Assembly: GCF_021018895.1 (NCBI RefSeq)
Contig: NC_079386.1
Span: 19,200,052 to 19,264,051, forward strand
Length of the DNA: 64,000 nucleotides
DNA from: Seriola aureovittata
Lineage: Eukaryota > Chordata > Actinopteri > Carangiformes > Carangidae
Direction: 5' to 3'
The position numbers were made by a program, and so were the translations under genes. The notes beneath the pieces are model-generated. The model was not told the origin of the DNA, did no database searches, and saw only the letters and a list, made by a program, of their open reading frames with translations. This document shows positions 34,001 through 44,368 of the stretch, piece by piece. Each line of letters starts with the position of its first letter. Within the stretch, counting starts at the first letter, position 1.

Positions 34001-37000
34001 AACGCATCCCATACTATAGCTGAATCGATTTCTCCTGTATCGTTGTCTTTTAGAAACATTTTTATTTCATCTTTCATTTGGGTCTTAAATTTTGGGTTGT
34101 TGAGGATACTCGTATTTAATCTCCACAATGTTCTTCCCATGTTGTCGCCAATATGTACCGTGCAAGAGAGAGGTGCATGGTCAGATAAATCAATACATCC
34201 GATGTCACAATTTTGTATTTTATGGCGGTCTCTTTTCAGCACAAAAAAATAATCTATCCTCGAATACACATCATGAGGACATGAGTAAAAAGTGTAATCG
34301 CGGCTCGATGGGTAAAAATCTCGCCATAGATCTAGTACACCTAATTCTGACATTAATATGTTAATTTTCCTATGTAATGATGTGACCATTGAATTTTTTG
34401 ATGAGTCTAATTTTGGATTGAGACGGATATTCCAATCTCCACCGAATATGACAGTGCCAGTCGCCCCAATCATCAAATCAAAAAGTTTTCTATACAAAGC
34501 AAAGTCACTTCCAGGGGGTGTATAGATGCTACCTAGTGTTATGACCTTGTCATCGATTTTCCCTGTGACCATAATATACCTCCCTTCTTTGTCTGATATC
34601 TCTGAGATGTGTTCAAATGATACTTTTTGTTAGATCAAAATTGCTACACCTCTTCTATGTCCTGATCTGTAAGATGAATGATATACCTTTGAAAATCCCA
34701 TTCTTCTAAGTTTCTCGTGTTCTGATGCAGTGAGATGTGTCTCTTGCAAGAGTACAACCTGAGCACTTTCTTTTCTCATTTTTGACAGTATTTTACTTCT
34801 CTTTGCCGGGTTTAGTATCCCATTCACATTAAATGAGACTACCTTAAGGATTTGCTTATTCATAATTTACCACGTCAGTTAAACCCACTCTCTCCCAGTA
34901 TCTCTGCTGGCATTGGATTTGTACACTATAAACATCTCTCCCAAAAAACAAACATAGTAGGAACAAATTAAAACAGTCTTTATCAACACGCCACCAGAAC
35001 AAAAATGGAACAGTTGTCTCCGTAGTTGAGGCTCGTCTCAAAGGAGCCTTGTGGGACTTTGTAAAGTCAAAGCCCTCGTAAGGGAAGATCCCACGTCGCA
35101 GCCGCGGTGGGGCCCTTAATTGTGGCCACATAATAAAACAGAACTTGGATTGTTCGCCAACTAACAAGTCCCGACCCTTAATTAGTCAAAATGATATTGC
35201 AGGACGACTCGTGAATATATTAAGTCATATACCTTATCCTAAATGAACGCTCAGTGTGGGGCGCAGCCGCCCGGGTGTGAAATACCACTTATCTGCATCT
35301 ACAGCGTGGCTCCAGTCCCTCCTGCCCCGGGCACCTCTCTCCTAAACTCCCGGAGCTTTTCTTTATATTGGGAGCGGGGGTTTCTCTTTGGTTGTGTGCA
35401 GCCGTCCGCTGCATCGGGCTGATCTCCGTGTCGGTCGCGCCGTCTCCCCGCTGCCATGTAGATAGTAACCCGATTTCCTCTTGGTCCGGAGTACTGGACG
35501 ATTTCACCACAGCCACTGAAAATCCCCTTGAAACCATGTCTCTCGTTGCCTCCGCAGCATCCCGGTATAGACGGGTGCCGTCGTTGTAAAATACTCGCAT
35601 CTTTGCAGGATAGGGTGTCTGAAACTTGATCTGTTTCTCTTTCAAGACTCTCTTTGCTTCGGCGTATTCGCCGCGTTTCTTCAGCACTTCAGAAGGAAAG
35701 TGATGGTCGACATAAAAGCGGGCATTGTCGCAAAACACTTCTTTCTTACGCCAGGCTCTCCGAAGCACCTCTTCTTTCATCCGGTAGCTCCCAAATTTCA
35801 CCACGATAGATCGAGGCTTCTGCGGGCCGTTGGGCTTCGGTCCCAGTGCCCGGTGTGCCCGCTCAATCCCGAGCTCTCCTTCGCGGGGGAAGTCCAGGGC
35901 ATTTTTCAGCAGTTTATCCAAAAAGCTCATCATGTCGCTGCCCTCTTTATCCTCCGGTATCCCGTAGATCCTCAAGTTATCCCTCCGTGCGCGGCCCTCC
36001 TGGTCTATTAGCCTAGCTTCAAGGTCAGCCTGGCGCTGGCTCAGCCGCTTTATTAGCGTGGATGTTGCTTGCAGCACGGTCTCAGTCTCATCAATCCTCC
36101 CCTCTGCTTCGTCCAGTCTGGCGTTTGTTCTTTTTAATTCCTGTGTGATGCCAGAGAGTTGTGTTTTGTTGTCCTTTCTGAACTCACGGAGTTCGTTAAG
36201 GATGCAACGCAGGCTAACCTCGGGGCCGTCTTCATCAAGTACACGTGGGCTCGGAGAATTACTTCGGCTGCTTTCACTCATTTCACTATACGTTTCTGCC
36301 ATATTCGTTGCGGTCCTACTTCTGGTGCTAACCCCCAACTCCATTGTTGATCTAATTATTCACTAGGTTTGATAATATCAAATTATTTGGAGGTTATTTC
36401 ACAAAACCATCGGGGAGCTCGAAAGTTAGGCTGTCATCCTCTTGGAGGCGGAACCGGAAACCTGGACTGTATTTCTAATGAGTTCATATAAGTTTAAGTT
36501 TATTATTCAATAGTAAGTTTTATATTATTATGTTTTAAATTATATCATTGTTCATTTTGGTTCCTTCCAGCTGATGAAGAAGTCAGAGAAGATGACATCA
36601 CAGATGACATCACATACAGCGACGTGAAAATATTACGCAACCAACAACAGCCAATCAGACGAGGCAGAGGTGAGCATCTATTGTACATTTAAATTACCTG
36701 GACGTGTTGTGTTTGTAACGGCTGAGGGCGTTAGGGCGTTACAGTTAACGTAGGTCAGGGCGGCGCCTCATGTCCTCGTGTAGATAAACTGGACCTGTGT
36801 CTTTGTGAGGACCATGTCTTCTTCTTTTAAACTGATGACACCGTCATGAATTAAAGGGACAGTGTGTGATGTGGAGACTTTTATAAAGTTAAATCCATTT
36901 TCCACAGGAGGACATTTTTAAAAAGTCGGATAATTGTGGAATATGAAGATGTTTTTAGACAATTAGGACATTTTAGAAAAAGTAAATGAGGACATCTTGT

Positions 37001-39932
37001 TCTGGTTTCATCTCTTCAAAAGGTTAAAATTGTTTTTTATGATGAAGATTTATGTGTGTTATTGTTATTTTATTTTATCTATTTATTTGTGTTGTTACCT
37101 TATGTCCCTTATGTGCAGATATTTTATGGCTTTAATATATGAATGAACTGAAAAGGCAATAAAGAGGTTTTTATGTTAGGATGAGAATTATCAGAACATT
37201 TTGTTATATGAGGATATTATGGATTATAAGGACCATACATGATTGTTGTTTTACTCAATTAATGTGACTGACTTTTATTTTACTCTGCATTTACATTTGA
37301 TTTATTTTAATGATGCATTTTTTCAACAGCAACTTCAAGACATTTGAAGTTGTTTAGTGGCATGTTTCAGACTGAGGTTAGGCAGGTGCTGCTGTACCTG
37401 GTGTGTTGTACCCTGTAGTGGAACTGTAAATAGAAGCTAACAGCTCTGTGGTCGTCCAGTTTCCTGTTTCTGATAGAAACACTTGAGCCGAGCGCGGACC
37501 ACCACACGTTTCACTGAGCTGCAGTTACAGACATCTAGTTTATAACTGCACAGATTTGTGTTTCTCTGCACACATACAGTTTAATGTTTGATGTGATTAA
37601 TAATGACATCATTGAACTAACTTGAGTATTAAACACTGTTTCCCTTCAACTTACACTTTACATTTTATATTTACAACATTTTATTTTCTATGTATCTCAG
37701 TATGTACAAAGGTAACTACACTAGTGTTAGCAGTGGATAAACTGACAGTACAGGTATCAGCTGTAGTTCCTGCAGTATTGTAATGTGACGTGTGCTCTTT
37801 GCCTCCATCACGTCCGACACCTGCACAACAGTCTGCAGCCACGAGGCTGAGAGGCTGAGCTCAGAGCTCCGAGCTAATAGCTAACAGCATGCTAACATGC
37901 TAACATCCTCACAGTAGCCAATTAGCATGAGCACAAACTGATGGGATGTCGACCTGACGATGGCGCTGCATGAAAATCACCAACAGCAGGAGGAAGTTCT
38001 CACAGAGGAACTGGGTTCTTCTGGTTTTACCCCATTAAAGTGCAGTTTAAACTAAATCACGTATTCTCCTTTAGTATGACTTTAAGCCTAATCTATGGAT
38101 TTCTCAATAGATTATTTTATTAATTTGCTAAGTTTTCAATTCTTCTATTTATTTAGTTTAATAGACACAAACAAGAAGACGTGACGGATTATAACATAAG
38201 ATGTAAAGGGGGAATAAAAGAGCAGAAGGACTCAGCTTGAATTGTCTCTAAAGATCATTTTATTCTTTTTTTTAAACTGCGTCTAAAACCACAGGAACAA
38301 CTTCCTCCTGTTGATTCCTCTGAGCTGTGGTTTGAAGCTGCTGATGTTTCTCAGCTCTGTATCTATTTTGGACGTGGTGGTGAAATGAGCACTGCAGCGT
38401 TGTGGTCGTCCAGCGTCCTGTTTCTGATGAACACCCTCCTCTTATATTTGGTCTCTGGTCGTTCACAGAAAAAAACAACTGTAAACCCACTGACAGTTAT
38501 AGAGTCCTTACTTGACCTCTGTAATAAGATATTTACCATCCTACTCGTGGTCCTAACTCCAGCAGTGGATAAACTGACAGTACTGGTATCAGCTGTAGTT
38601 CCTGCTGTGTTGTAATGTGACGTGTGCTCTGTTTCCCAGAGAGCGATCCGGCTGCAGTCTACTCAGCTGTGAGAACAGACCACGTCACTTATGGACGAAT
38701 ATTCATCAGAACAAACAGGACCAGAGGTAAAGCTGCTCTTTATGTGTGAACTTGGCACAGAGACAAGCTAACAGTTCCCCCCCGGTTCCAGGCTTTATGC
38801 TAAGCTAAGCTAACCACAGCTCTCAGCTCTCTCTAGTCTTCCTATGATTAAATGCATTTACAGTTGATGAAGCCAAACGAGAATCCTGCACCATGGAAAC
38901 ACAGCTGGGTGTTGGGCTTCCATTAATCCATCAGTTGCTTTGTCTAAAAAATATTAGAAAATAATGAGAAAGAATACCTGTCATGGTTTTTCCAGAACTG
39001 AAGGTAACGTCTTCAAATGTCTTGTTCTGAATATACATATAATATATATCTGTATTTAGTAGTTTAATGTTGCTAAGATATTACGCTGCTGCAGTCTTTG
39101 TAGGTTTCAGCTCGTCTGGACGAAACCTCAAAGTCACAAAGTCAGAGTGAAATTAAACCACGATCCAGTGAATCTACAGTTTTTAGTTCATAGCAGAAAG
39201 TTTGTCGAGACTTTAGATTTAGGAGATAAACCGAGGAACTGAGGAAAGTTTCGATGACCAACTCTTAGAGAATCAAGGTCCTCCAAGAGTTTGATGGTCA
39301 GATACTGGTCTGAAGAACAGATCCTGCCGGTCCTGCCGGTCCTGTTGGTCCTGCCGGTCCTGTTGGTCCTGTTGGTCCTGCCGGTCCTGCCGGTCCTGCT
39401 GTTCCTGCCGGTCCTGTTGGTCCTGTTGGTCCTGCCGGTCCTGCTGGTCCTGCCGGTCCTGTTGGTCCTGTTGGTCCTGCCGGTCCTGCCGGTCCTGCCG
39501 GTCCTGCCGGTCCTGTTGGTCCTGTTGGTCCTGCCGGTCCTGCCGGTCCTGCCGTTCCTGCCGGTCCTGTTGGTCCTGTTGGTCCTGCCGGTCCTGCCGG
39601 TCCTGCCGGTCCTGTTGGTCCTGTTGGTCCTGCCGGTCCTGCCGGTCCTGCCGGTCCTGTTGGTCCTGTTGGTCCTGCCGGTCCTGCCGGTCCTGCCGGT
39701 CCTGCTGCTCCTGCTGGTCCTGCTGGTCCTGCTGGTCCTGCTGGTCCTGCTGGTCCTGACTGGTGGAGCTCAGGTAAAGGTCAGCGTCGAGGTTGTCTCA
39801 TATTGATGAAGTGTGTGTTTGTGTTCAGAGTGTCCAGCAGAGCCGGAGGTCGTCTACTCTTCACTGAGGTCAACCGTCACACCTTCACACCTGTCCCACC
39901 AGTCCCACCAGTCCCACCAGTCCCACCACTGA
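28219..39932 (+). CDS. Fc receptor-like inhibitory receptor with ITIMs (8 exons)
   Basis: Exons: 28219-28249, 28987-29022, 29630-29893, 29973-30215, 30362-30496, 36571-36669, 38640-38726, 39829-39932. All junctions are phase 1; total 999 nt (332 aa). A split signal peptide ([10 protein letters not shown] then LTSLLCC) in a 31-nt and a 36-nt exon is typical of FcR-family genes. Ig-1 ([20 protein letters not shown]) has four cysteines. Ig-2 runs from [20 protein letters not shown] to LYSCGIRG. The membrane exon reads [17 protein letters not shown] then KRC. The tail carries ITYSDV, VTYGRI and VVYSSL, which fit the ITIM consensus, and a weaker AVYSAV. ITIM receptors recruit SH2 phosphatases to damp cell activation. 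A full-length LINE lies between exons 5 and 6. The C-terminus is a short SHQ repeat. Confidence 0.82.
31063..34863 (-). pseudogene. L1-type ORF2 (endonuclease and reverse transcriptase), disrupted
   Basis: The apurinic-type endonuclease starts [15 protein letters not shown], with the QETHL motif and SDHAPLSC. The reverse transcriptase follows, with [33 protein letters not shown] and [12 protein letters not shown]. The C-terminal cysteine motif CWRQC...HVFWEC is present. At least three lesions break the frame: a stop at 34627-34629, a stop plus frameshift near 33800-33850, and a one-base frameshift near 32235. The copy therefore cannot make ORF2 protein. Confidence 0.88.
35289..36344 (-). CDS. 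L1-type ORF1 protein
   Basis: 351 residues with no break. A coiled coil at about 60-120 ([28 protein letters not shown]) is followed by [11 protein letters not shown], the signature start of the L1 ORF1p RNA-recognition domain, and the basic C-terminal domain (about 230-290). These proteins trimerise and coat the LINE RNA. An L1/Tx1-type ORF1 is a firm call. Confidence 0.85.
   Translation of the reverse strand: MELGVSTRSRTATNMAETYSEMSESSRSNSPSPRVLDEDGPEVSLRCILNELREFRKDNKTQLSGITQELKRTNARLDEAEGRIDETETVLQATSTLIKRLSQRQADLEARLIDQEGRARRDNLRIYGIPEDKEGSDMMSFLDKLLKNALDFPREGELGIERAHRALGPKPNGPQKPRSIVVKFGSYRMKEEVLRRAWRKKEVFCDNARFYVDHHFPSEVLKKRGEYAEAKRVLKEKQIKFQTPYPAKMRVFYNDGTRLYRDAAEATRDMVSRGFSVAVVKSSSTPDQEEIGLLSTWQRGDGATDTEISPMQRTAAHNQRETPAPNIKKSSGSLGERCPGQEGLEPRCRCR
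36670..38639 (+). other. Intron between the two middle tail exons of the FcR-like gene
   Basis: About 2 kb. It contains two diverged copies of a block around AACACTTGAGCCG/GTTTCTGATAGAAAC and CAGTGGATAAACTGACAGTA (near 37440-37770 and 38400-38620), so a local duplication brought in the exon at 38640. No further exon was recognised. Confidence 0.4.
39325..39762. repeat. 9-bp minisatellite in the last FcR-like intron
   Basis: GGTCCTGCC and GGTCCTGTT units repeat for about 440 bp, in a higher-order pattern of about six units. All three plus frames are open; one would read as collagen-like Gly-Pro-Ala/Val. Open frames are forced by the composition, and there is no sign it is coding. Confidence 0.9.
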
Positions 39933-40555
39933 CGTCCTCCTGCTGGTCTGTTACTGGTCCTCTCTCCAGGGTACATTCAGCTTTCATAACACTTTAGATA
40001 TTTGTCAAAGTTTTTAAGTGTTTTTAGCTGCAAAATGAAAAATGAAAACAAAGAGAAAGTTAAGATGAAAAGAAATTGGTCAATTACAGTGCACTCCTCA
40101 CTGTGCAACATGTTACTTGTGTTGTCGTACTTTCATTTATAGATATGATGATACCCACCATTTGTTTTGTGGTGAATGAAGCCATTAACTTTACTCTTAT
40201 TTATATTTAATTGATGTTTTTTGTTACGGCAGCAGAGATCTGGTTTCTCTGCAGGATCAATAACCTTGTTTTTCTCCTGTGGTTCTGTGGCTTTCACAGT
40301 TCTTCTGATGGAAAATTTGACTTGTTCGTGTTTGGTTGTGGCTAACCGATCGTCACCTCTGCTCAGCGCAGAGACAACAGACCGACAGAAACCACGACCG
40401 CAGACTATAAACAGCCTGAACGCTCAGCGCTGGAAACTCTGCAGAGAGTCTGAAGAGTGAAATATTGATGAGACGTTTCTTCTCTGAACTCTGACGCTGA
40501 CCCAGGGACCAGCACTCTGAGCCTGAGGACCTCTCTGTGTGGTCTGCAGACCCCT

Positions 40556-40735
40556 GGTTGATCACTAGTGACCCCTGCTGGTCCATCAGTGACCCCTGCT
40601 GGTCCATCAGTGACCCCTGGTGGATCACCAGTGACCCCTGGTTGATCACCAGTGACCCCTGCTGGTCCATCAGTGACCCCTGCTGGTCCATCAGTGACCC
40701 CTGGTGGATCACCAGTGACCCCTGGTGGTCAGTGA
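40556..40735. repeat. 21-bp-type minisatellite downstream of the FcR-like stop
   Basis: Repeated AGTGACCCCTGSTGGWYCAYC units, about eight copies, within the probable 3' untranslated region of the FcR-like gene. Confidence 0.85.
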
Positions 40736-40952
40736 GTAAACTAGTTAAAACATCTCAAACCCAGCTGACCTCTGTGGAGTCACAGTAGTGCCATGAAAAA
40801 GAATAAATCTGTAAAAGAGTAAATAAATAAATGTGGAAATATAAAAAGAAACAAATAAAACATTTACACAAATACATAATATAATATAATATGATAATAT
40901 AGCTTCTGCTTTTACTGTATTGTTTTTGCTTTGAGTTGTACGAGTTGTTTTC

Positions 40953-40958
40953 AATAAA
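40953..40958 (+). terminator. Candidate poly(A) signal of the FcR-like gene
   Basis: Plus-strand AATAAA about 1 kb after the stop at 39932. Confidence 0.35.
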
Positions 40959-40975
40959 ATTCAAACATCATATGA

Positions 40976-43230
40976 ATTGGTTGTTTTACAGTGTTTATGT
41001 CGTAAATGTGACATTTGAAATGAAACGTGATGAAGCTAACAGTTAGCCTGCTCAGGGTTGAGCTAAATGTCACCAGTTATCAGTCTGTTAACTCAAACAC
41101 TGACAATGAACAAGATTATGGACTGAGACTCGTGGTGCGTTTGATGACCTCTAGCCAGTGTTCGTATTGATGAGTGATGCTACAGAAAAGCCTCAGCTGT
41201 TGCAGTGTGTGAGCTTCAGGGTTTCCTGATAATTAAAACTCTGTTATTGATCAAGGTAATCAAACAGCTGAGTTGATAGGTCACACATGATATATGTATG
41301 TGTTATAAGTAACAAGTTTCCGGTTCGATTCCCCAACAATCGGACTTGTTTCCTGTCTCTCGTCATCGTCCTGTCCAATAAAGTCGGTCTGAAAAGGTGA
41401 GAGAAACACTGTTGGAGCCTGTAGACGGTGTTTCACTGGAAAAACCAGCTGTAGTTCTTCTTAGATGTTGATCAGTAAACTAATATATTCTTATCTGTAC
41501 GTGATGAATTTGCATGTGACATTAGGGACACATTCCAACATTAGCACAGCGCAGACCTTTAATCCTGAAAGTCACTTTTCTACCTTTTATAATTATACAT
41601 GAATTTTATCATCGTTAAAACAATAATTTAAACATGGACATGTGTTAAAAATAAAAGTGATTCCCACAGTGAAACGACATTATTGAACACCTGCAGTACC
41701 TCTCTCAGACCAGCAGAGGGCGGCAGACCACAGGTAGAAAACCTCTGAGACAAGACACTGAACATCCCACGACATAAATCATCTTGTTCTGAGCTGAAAC
41801 AGTGCAGGAAGATTCAGTTCATAATCAGAGGTCCAGAACATTATATTATCAATATAATAATATAGTAATAACTATAAGTAGTAACTATAAGCTGATTCTG
41901 ATGCAGTAAAATGTCTCTTCCTGCTTTGAATGCATTAATGTTTTTATCTGTTTTATTTATATTTCATATTCAGTCTCTGAACTGTTTCATCTTGTCGTCT
42001 ATGATCATTTCTATGCTGATGACACCCAGATATTTATTCGTCTACAGCCCACGGATCCTAGCAGCCTCCTGACTCTGGCCTTTCTGACATTAAATCCTCC
42101 CATACACAAAGTAACATGTAATTTCCATATATAAATGATGTTTATAAATATATTTAAGGCTTTTAACTTCCTTTAAATCTCTTCTTCAAACACGTTTCTT
42201 TGTCTCAGCCTCTGGTGACGTCTGATACGTCTTTCATTGATATTGTTTTTATATATTTTACGTCTTTGACTGTCAGATCTTTTTTCATAAAGATGATTTG
42301 AGATGTTTTTATGTTGCTCAGGTGCTTTGGACTTTTCTTTTATCTGGTTTTACCATGTTGTAACTCTATTAAGAAAAGTTCCATAAATAAAGTTATTATC
42401 ATTATTATGACTCATCTGAGAACGCTGCTAATTAAACCTGTTACCGGTTGTTCTTGTTGCTCAGAAACTCGCCACAGAGTCCAGAGGTAACAGGAAACAA
42501 AATGGTGCCAACACAGAGACAATAAAGACCCACCTCCAGAGAGAACAAGGAAGGACAGAGCATTATTCAGAGATTCATCATCAGCCCTGAGGGCGACAGC
42601 AGCTGAAATATTTCCTGCACCTGAATTCAAAACAGTCTCATGGTTGAGTGACAGGAGGAGGAGGCGGGTTTGAACCTGCTGACGGATCAGATAAAACCTG
42701 ATCAGACGGCTCAGTAAAGATGGAGGCTGATGCTTGTTTATTCTAACACAACATTTCCTCTTTTTAAGATAATTATACATTGAATCTAATTGTTTATACT
42801 CAGTTTTAAAACGTGTTACAATTATATTTATAAAACAGAGAATTCCCCTGAATCCCAGAACACTTTCACTTCTGAATCCTGTGACTCATCGGAGAGATGA
42901 CTGATTAAGCTCCTCCCACACAGACAGAGAAACATCATGTGACCTCCATAAACAAATGTGTGATTTCCACATCGCAGCATGTTTGTATCAGCTGCGTCTG
43001 GACGTAGATCTGAGGTGAACAGAACCTACAGCTACAGCTCTCATACTGAACAGAACCACTATAAAACAGCAGCTGCTCAGGTGTGCTGGTTCAGATCACA
43101 CCTGCAGCAACATGTTCAACAGCTCCAACTACTTTTAGCTCCGTGAGAGAGAAAGAACCAGCTACGACTCCTGCTCATCATCCTCATGAAGAAACAGACA
43201 CACAGGTTATATTAAAATACTGTATGAACA
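40976..43230. other. Intergenic downstream of the FcR-like gene
   Basis: Up to about 41566 the sequence is unique and nothing was recognised. Beyond that it is the left part of segmental duplication copy 2, holding the worn reverse-transcriptase fragment. Confidence 0.5.
42003..42098 (+). mobile_element. Degenerate LINE reverse-transcriptase fragment (copy 2)
   Basis: Reads DHFYADDTQIFIRLQPTD. It is duplicated together with its surroundings, so the insertion predates the segmental duplication. Confidence 0.6.
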
Positions 43231-43236
43231 TTTATT
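43231..43236 (-). terminator. Candidate poly(A) signal, Ig receptor copy 2
   Basis: Minus-strand AATAAA in the position matching 20314 of copy 1. Confidence 0.3.
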
Positions 43237-43285
43237 CACAGAAGAGTTAGAATTATTATTATTTACATTTCACACACTTTATCAT

Positions 43286-43761
43286 AAAAACAAATTAAAC
43301 TTTAAACCAAACCTAATCAAAAGGCCACTGATGCACCACAGGGATGTGGTTTAATGCAGGCAAAGGAAGATGAATGTCCATTCCAATCTTGCAGTTTTAT
43401 GTGGATTTATTGCAACTAAATAAAACAAACAAAAGAACAAGGAAACCATGGCTGCTGCTGCTGCTGCCTCTCTTTGCACTGGTAAAAAACCATTGGCCCA
43501 CCCAGGTGCATGCTGGTCCTCAGTGTGCCTACCTACTCATATAACCTCAAGTGCCCAGTGTTAACCAATTACCAAAAAATAAACAAAAATACTAATTATA
43601 CAAATCTAAATATGCTAAACAAATAACTAACAAACAATATTATAAAAGATCTAATTTCAATAAAGCAAACAAGTTAATCAAACAAACAAAGTTGCTCATA
43701 ATTAATCAATTACAACTAAAACTAAACTGAACAAAACTAACAAATAAAAAACAACAATCAT
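43286..43761. mobile_element. Copy-2-specific insertion, unclassified
   Basis: About 475 bp breaks the alignment with copy 1, with ATCATA at each edge. It contains a short GCTGCT run and AT-rich ends but no coding frame. It may be a SINE, solo LTR or other small element; I do not recognise it. Confidence 0.4.
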
Positions 43762-44368
43762 AATGAGGCTGAGACGTAAACGTCTGAACAGCTGGTTCTT
43801 CTGCTGCTGAGACCAACACAGATACAACCAGGAAATAAAGCAGCTGTAACCAACAGAAAAAGATCCTGACTTCATTTCCCAGAGTCCCCTGGTGCCTGAA
43901 CTCATGAACTCCTGACCTTCTCCTCTCATTCTCTTCCTCACCTCCTCTTCATGATCAGAGCGGAGGAAAGGAGCTTCACTGCTTCCTTCCTTATCTCCTT
44001 TAGGAAACAGAAATGCCGTCCCACAATTCCTTGCTGCAGCTTCACCTGAGCTGAGCCTCTTAAATCAACACAGGAGTCAGACACATGAAATACATACAAA
44101 CCAAATGAACCAGGAGTGATGTCAGTCTGACCACACCTCCCAGGTAGAGTCCTGCTCCAGGTGTGGACAGGTTCACTTGTTGTCATGGGAACAGAATGTC
44201 TCTGTATGTCTCTTCATTTCCACCAGTGGATCAGTCACAGAGCAGAAGCTTCTCTCTGATGGAGTTTGGTTCATCTGAACTTTATGTCTCTGTTTCCTTC
44301 AGACTCTGATTCTTTTCTTCTTCATGGATCAGAGAGAAACAGGAAACAGGAAACAGATCTGAGACTCT

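Larger units (their letters stand above)
30598..36462 (-). mobile_element. Full-length L1/Tx1-type LINE in an FcR-like intron
   Basis: The element is flanked by the 14-bp direct repeat TGGACTGTATTTCT (30584-30597 and 36463-36476). It is oriented against the host gene and has a poly(A) tail at its 3' end (about 30598-30612) plus an internal A run at 31001-31030. ORF1 is open; ORF2 is broken. Length, tail and target duplication show an intact retrotransposition event. Confidence 0.9.

Noticed and set aside
39291..39806. Frame of LVLPVLPVL repeats
   Set aside because: Product of the 9-bp minisatellite, which is open in all frames; it lies in an intron.
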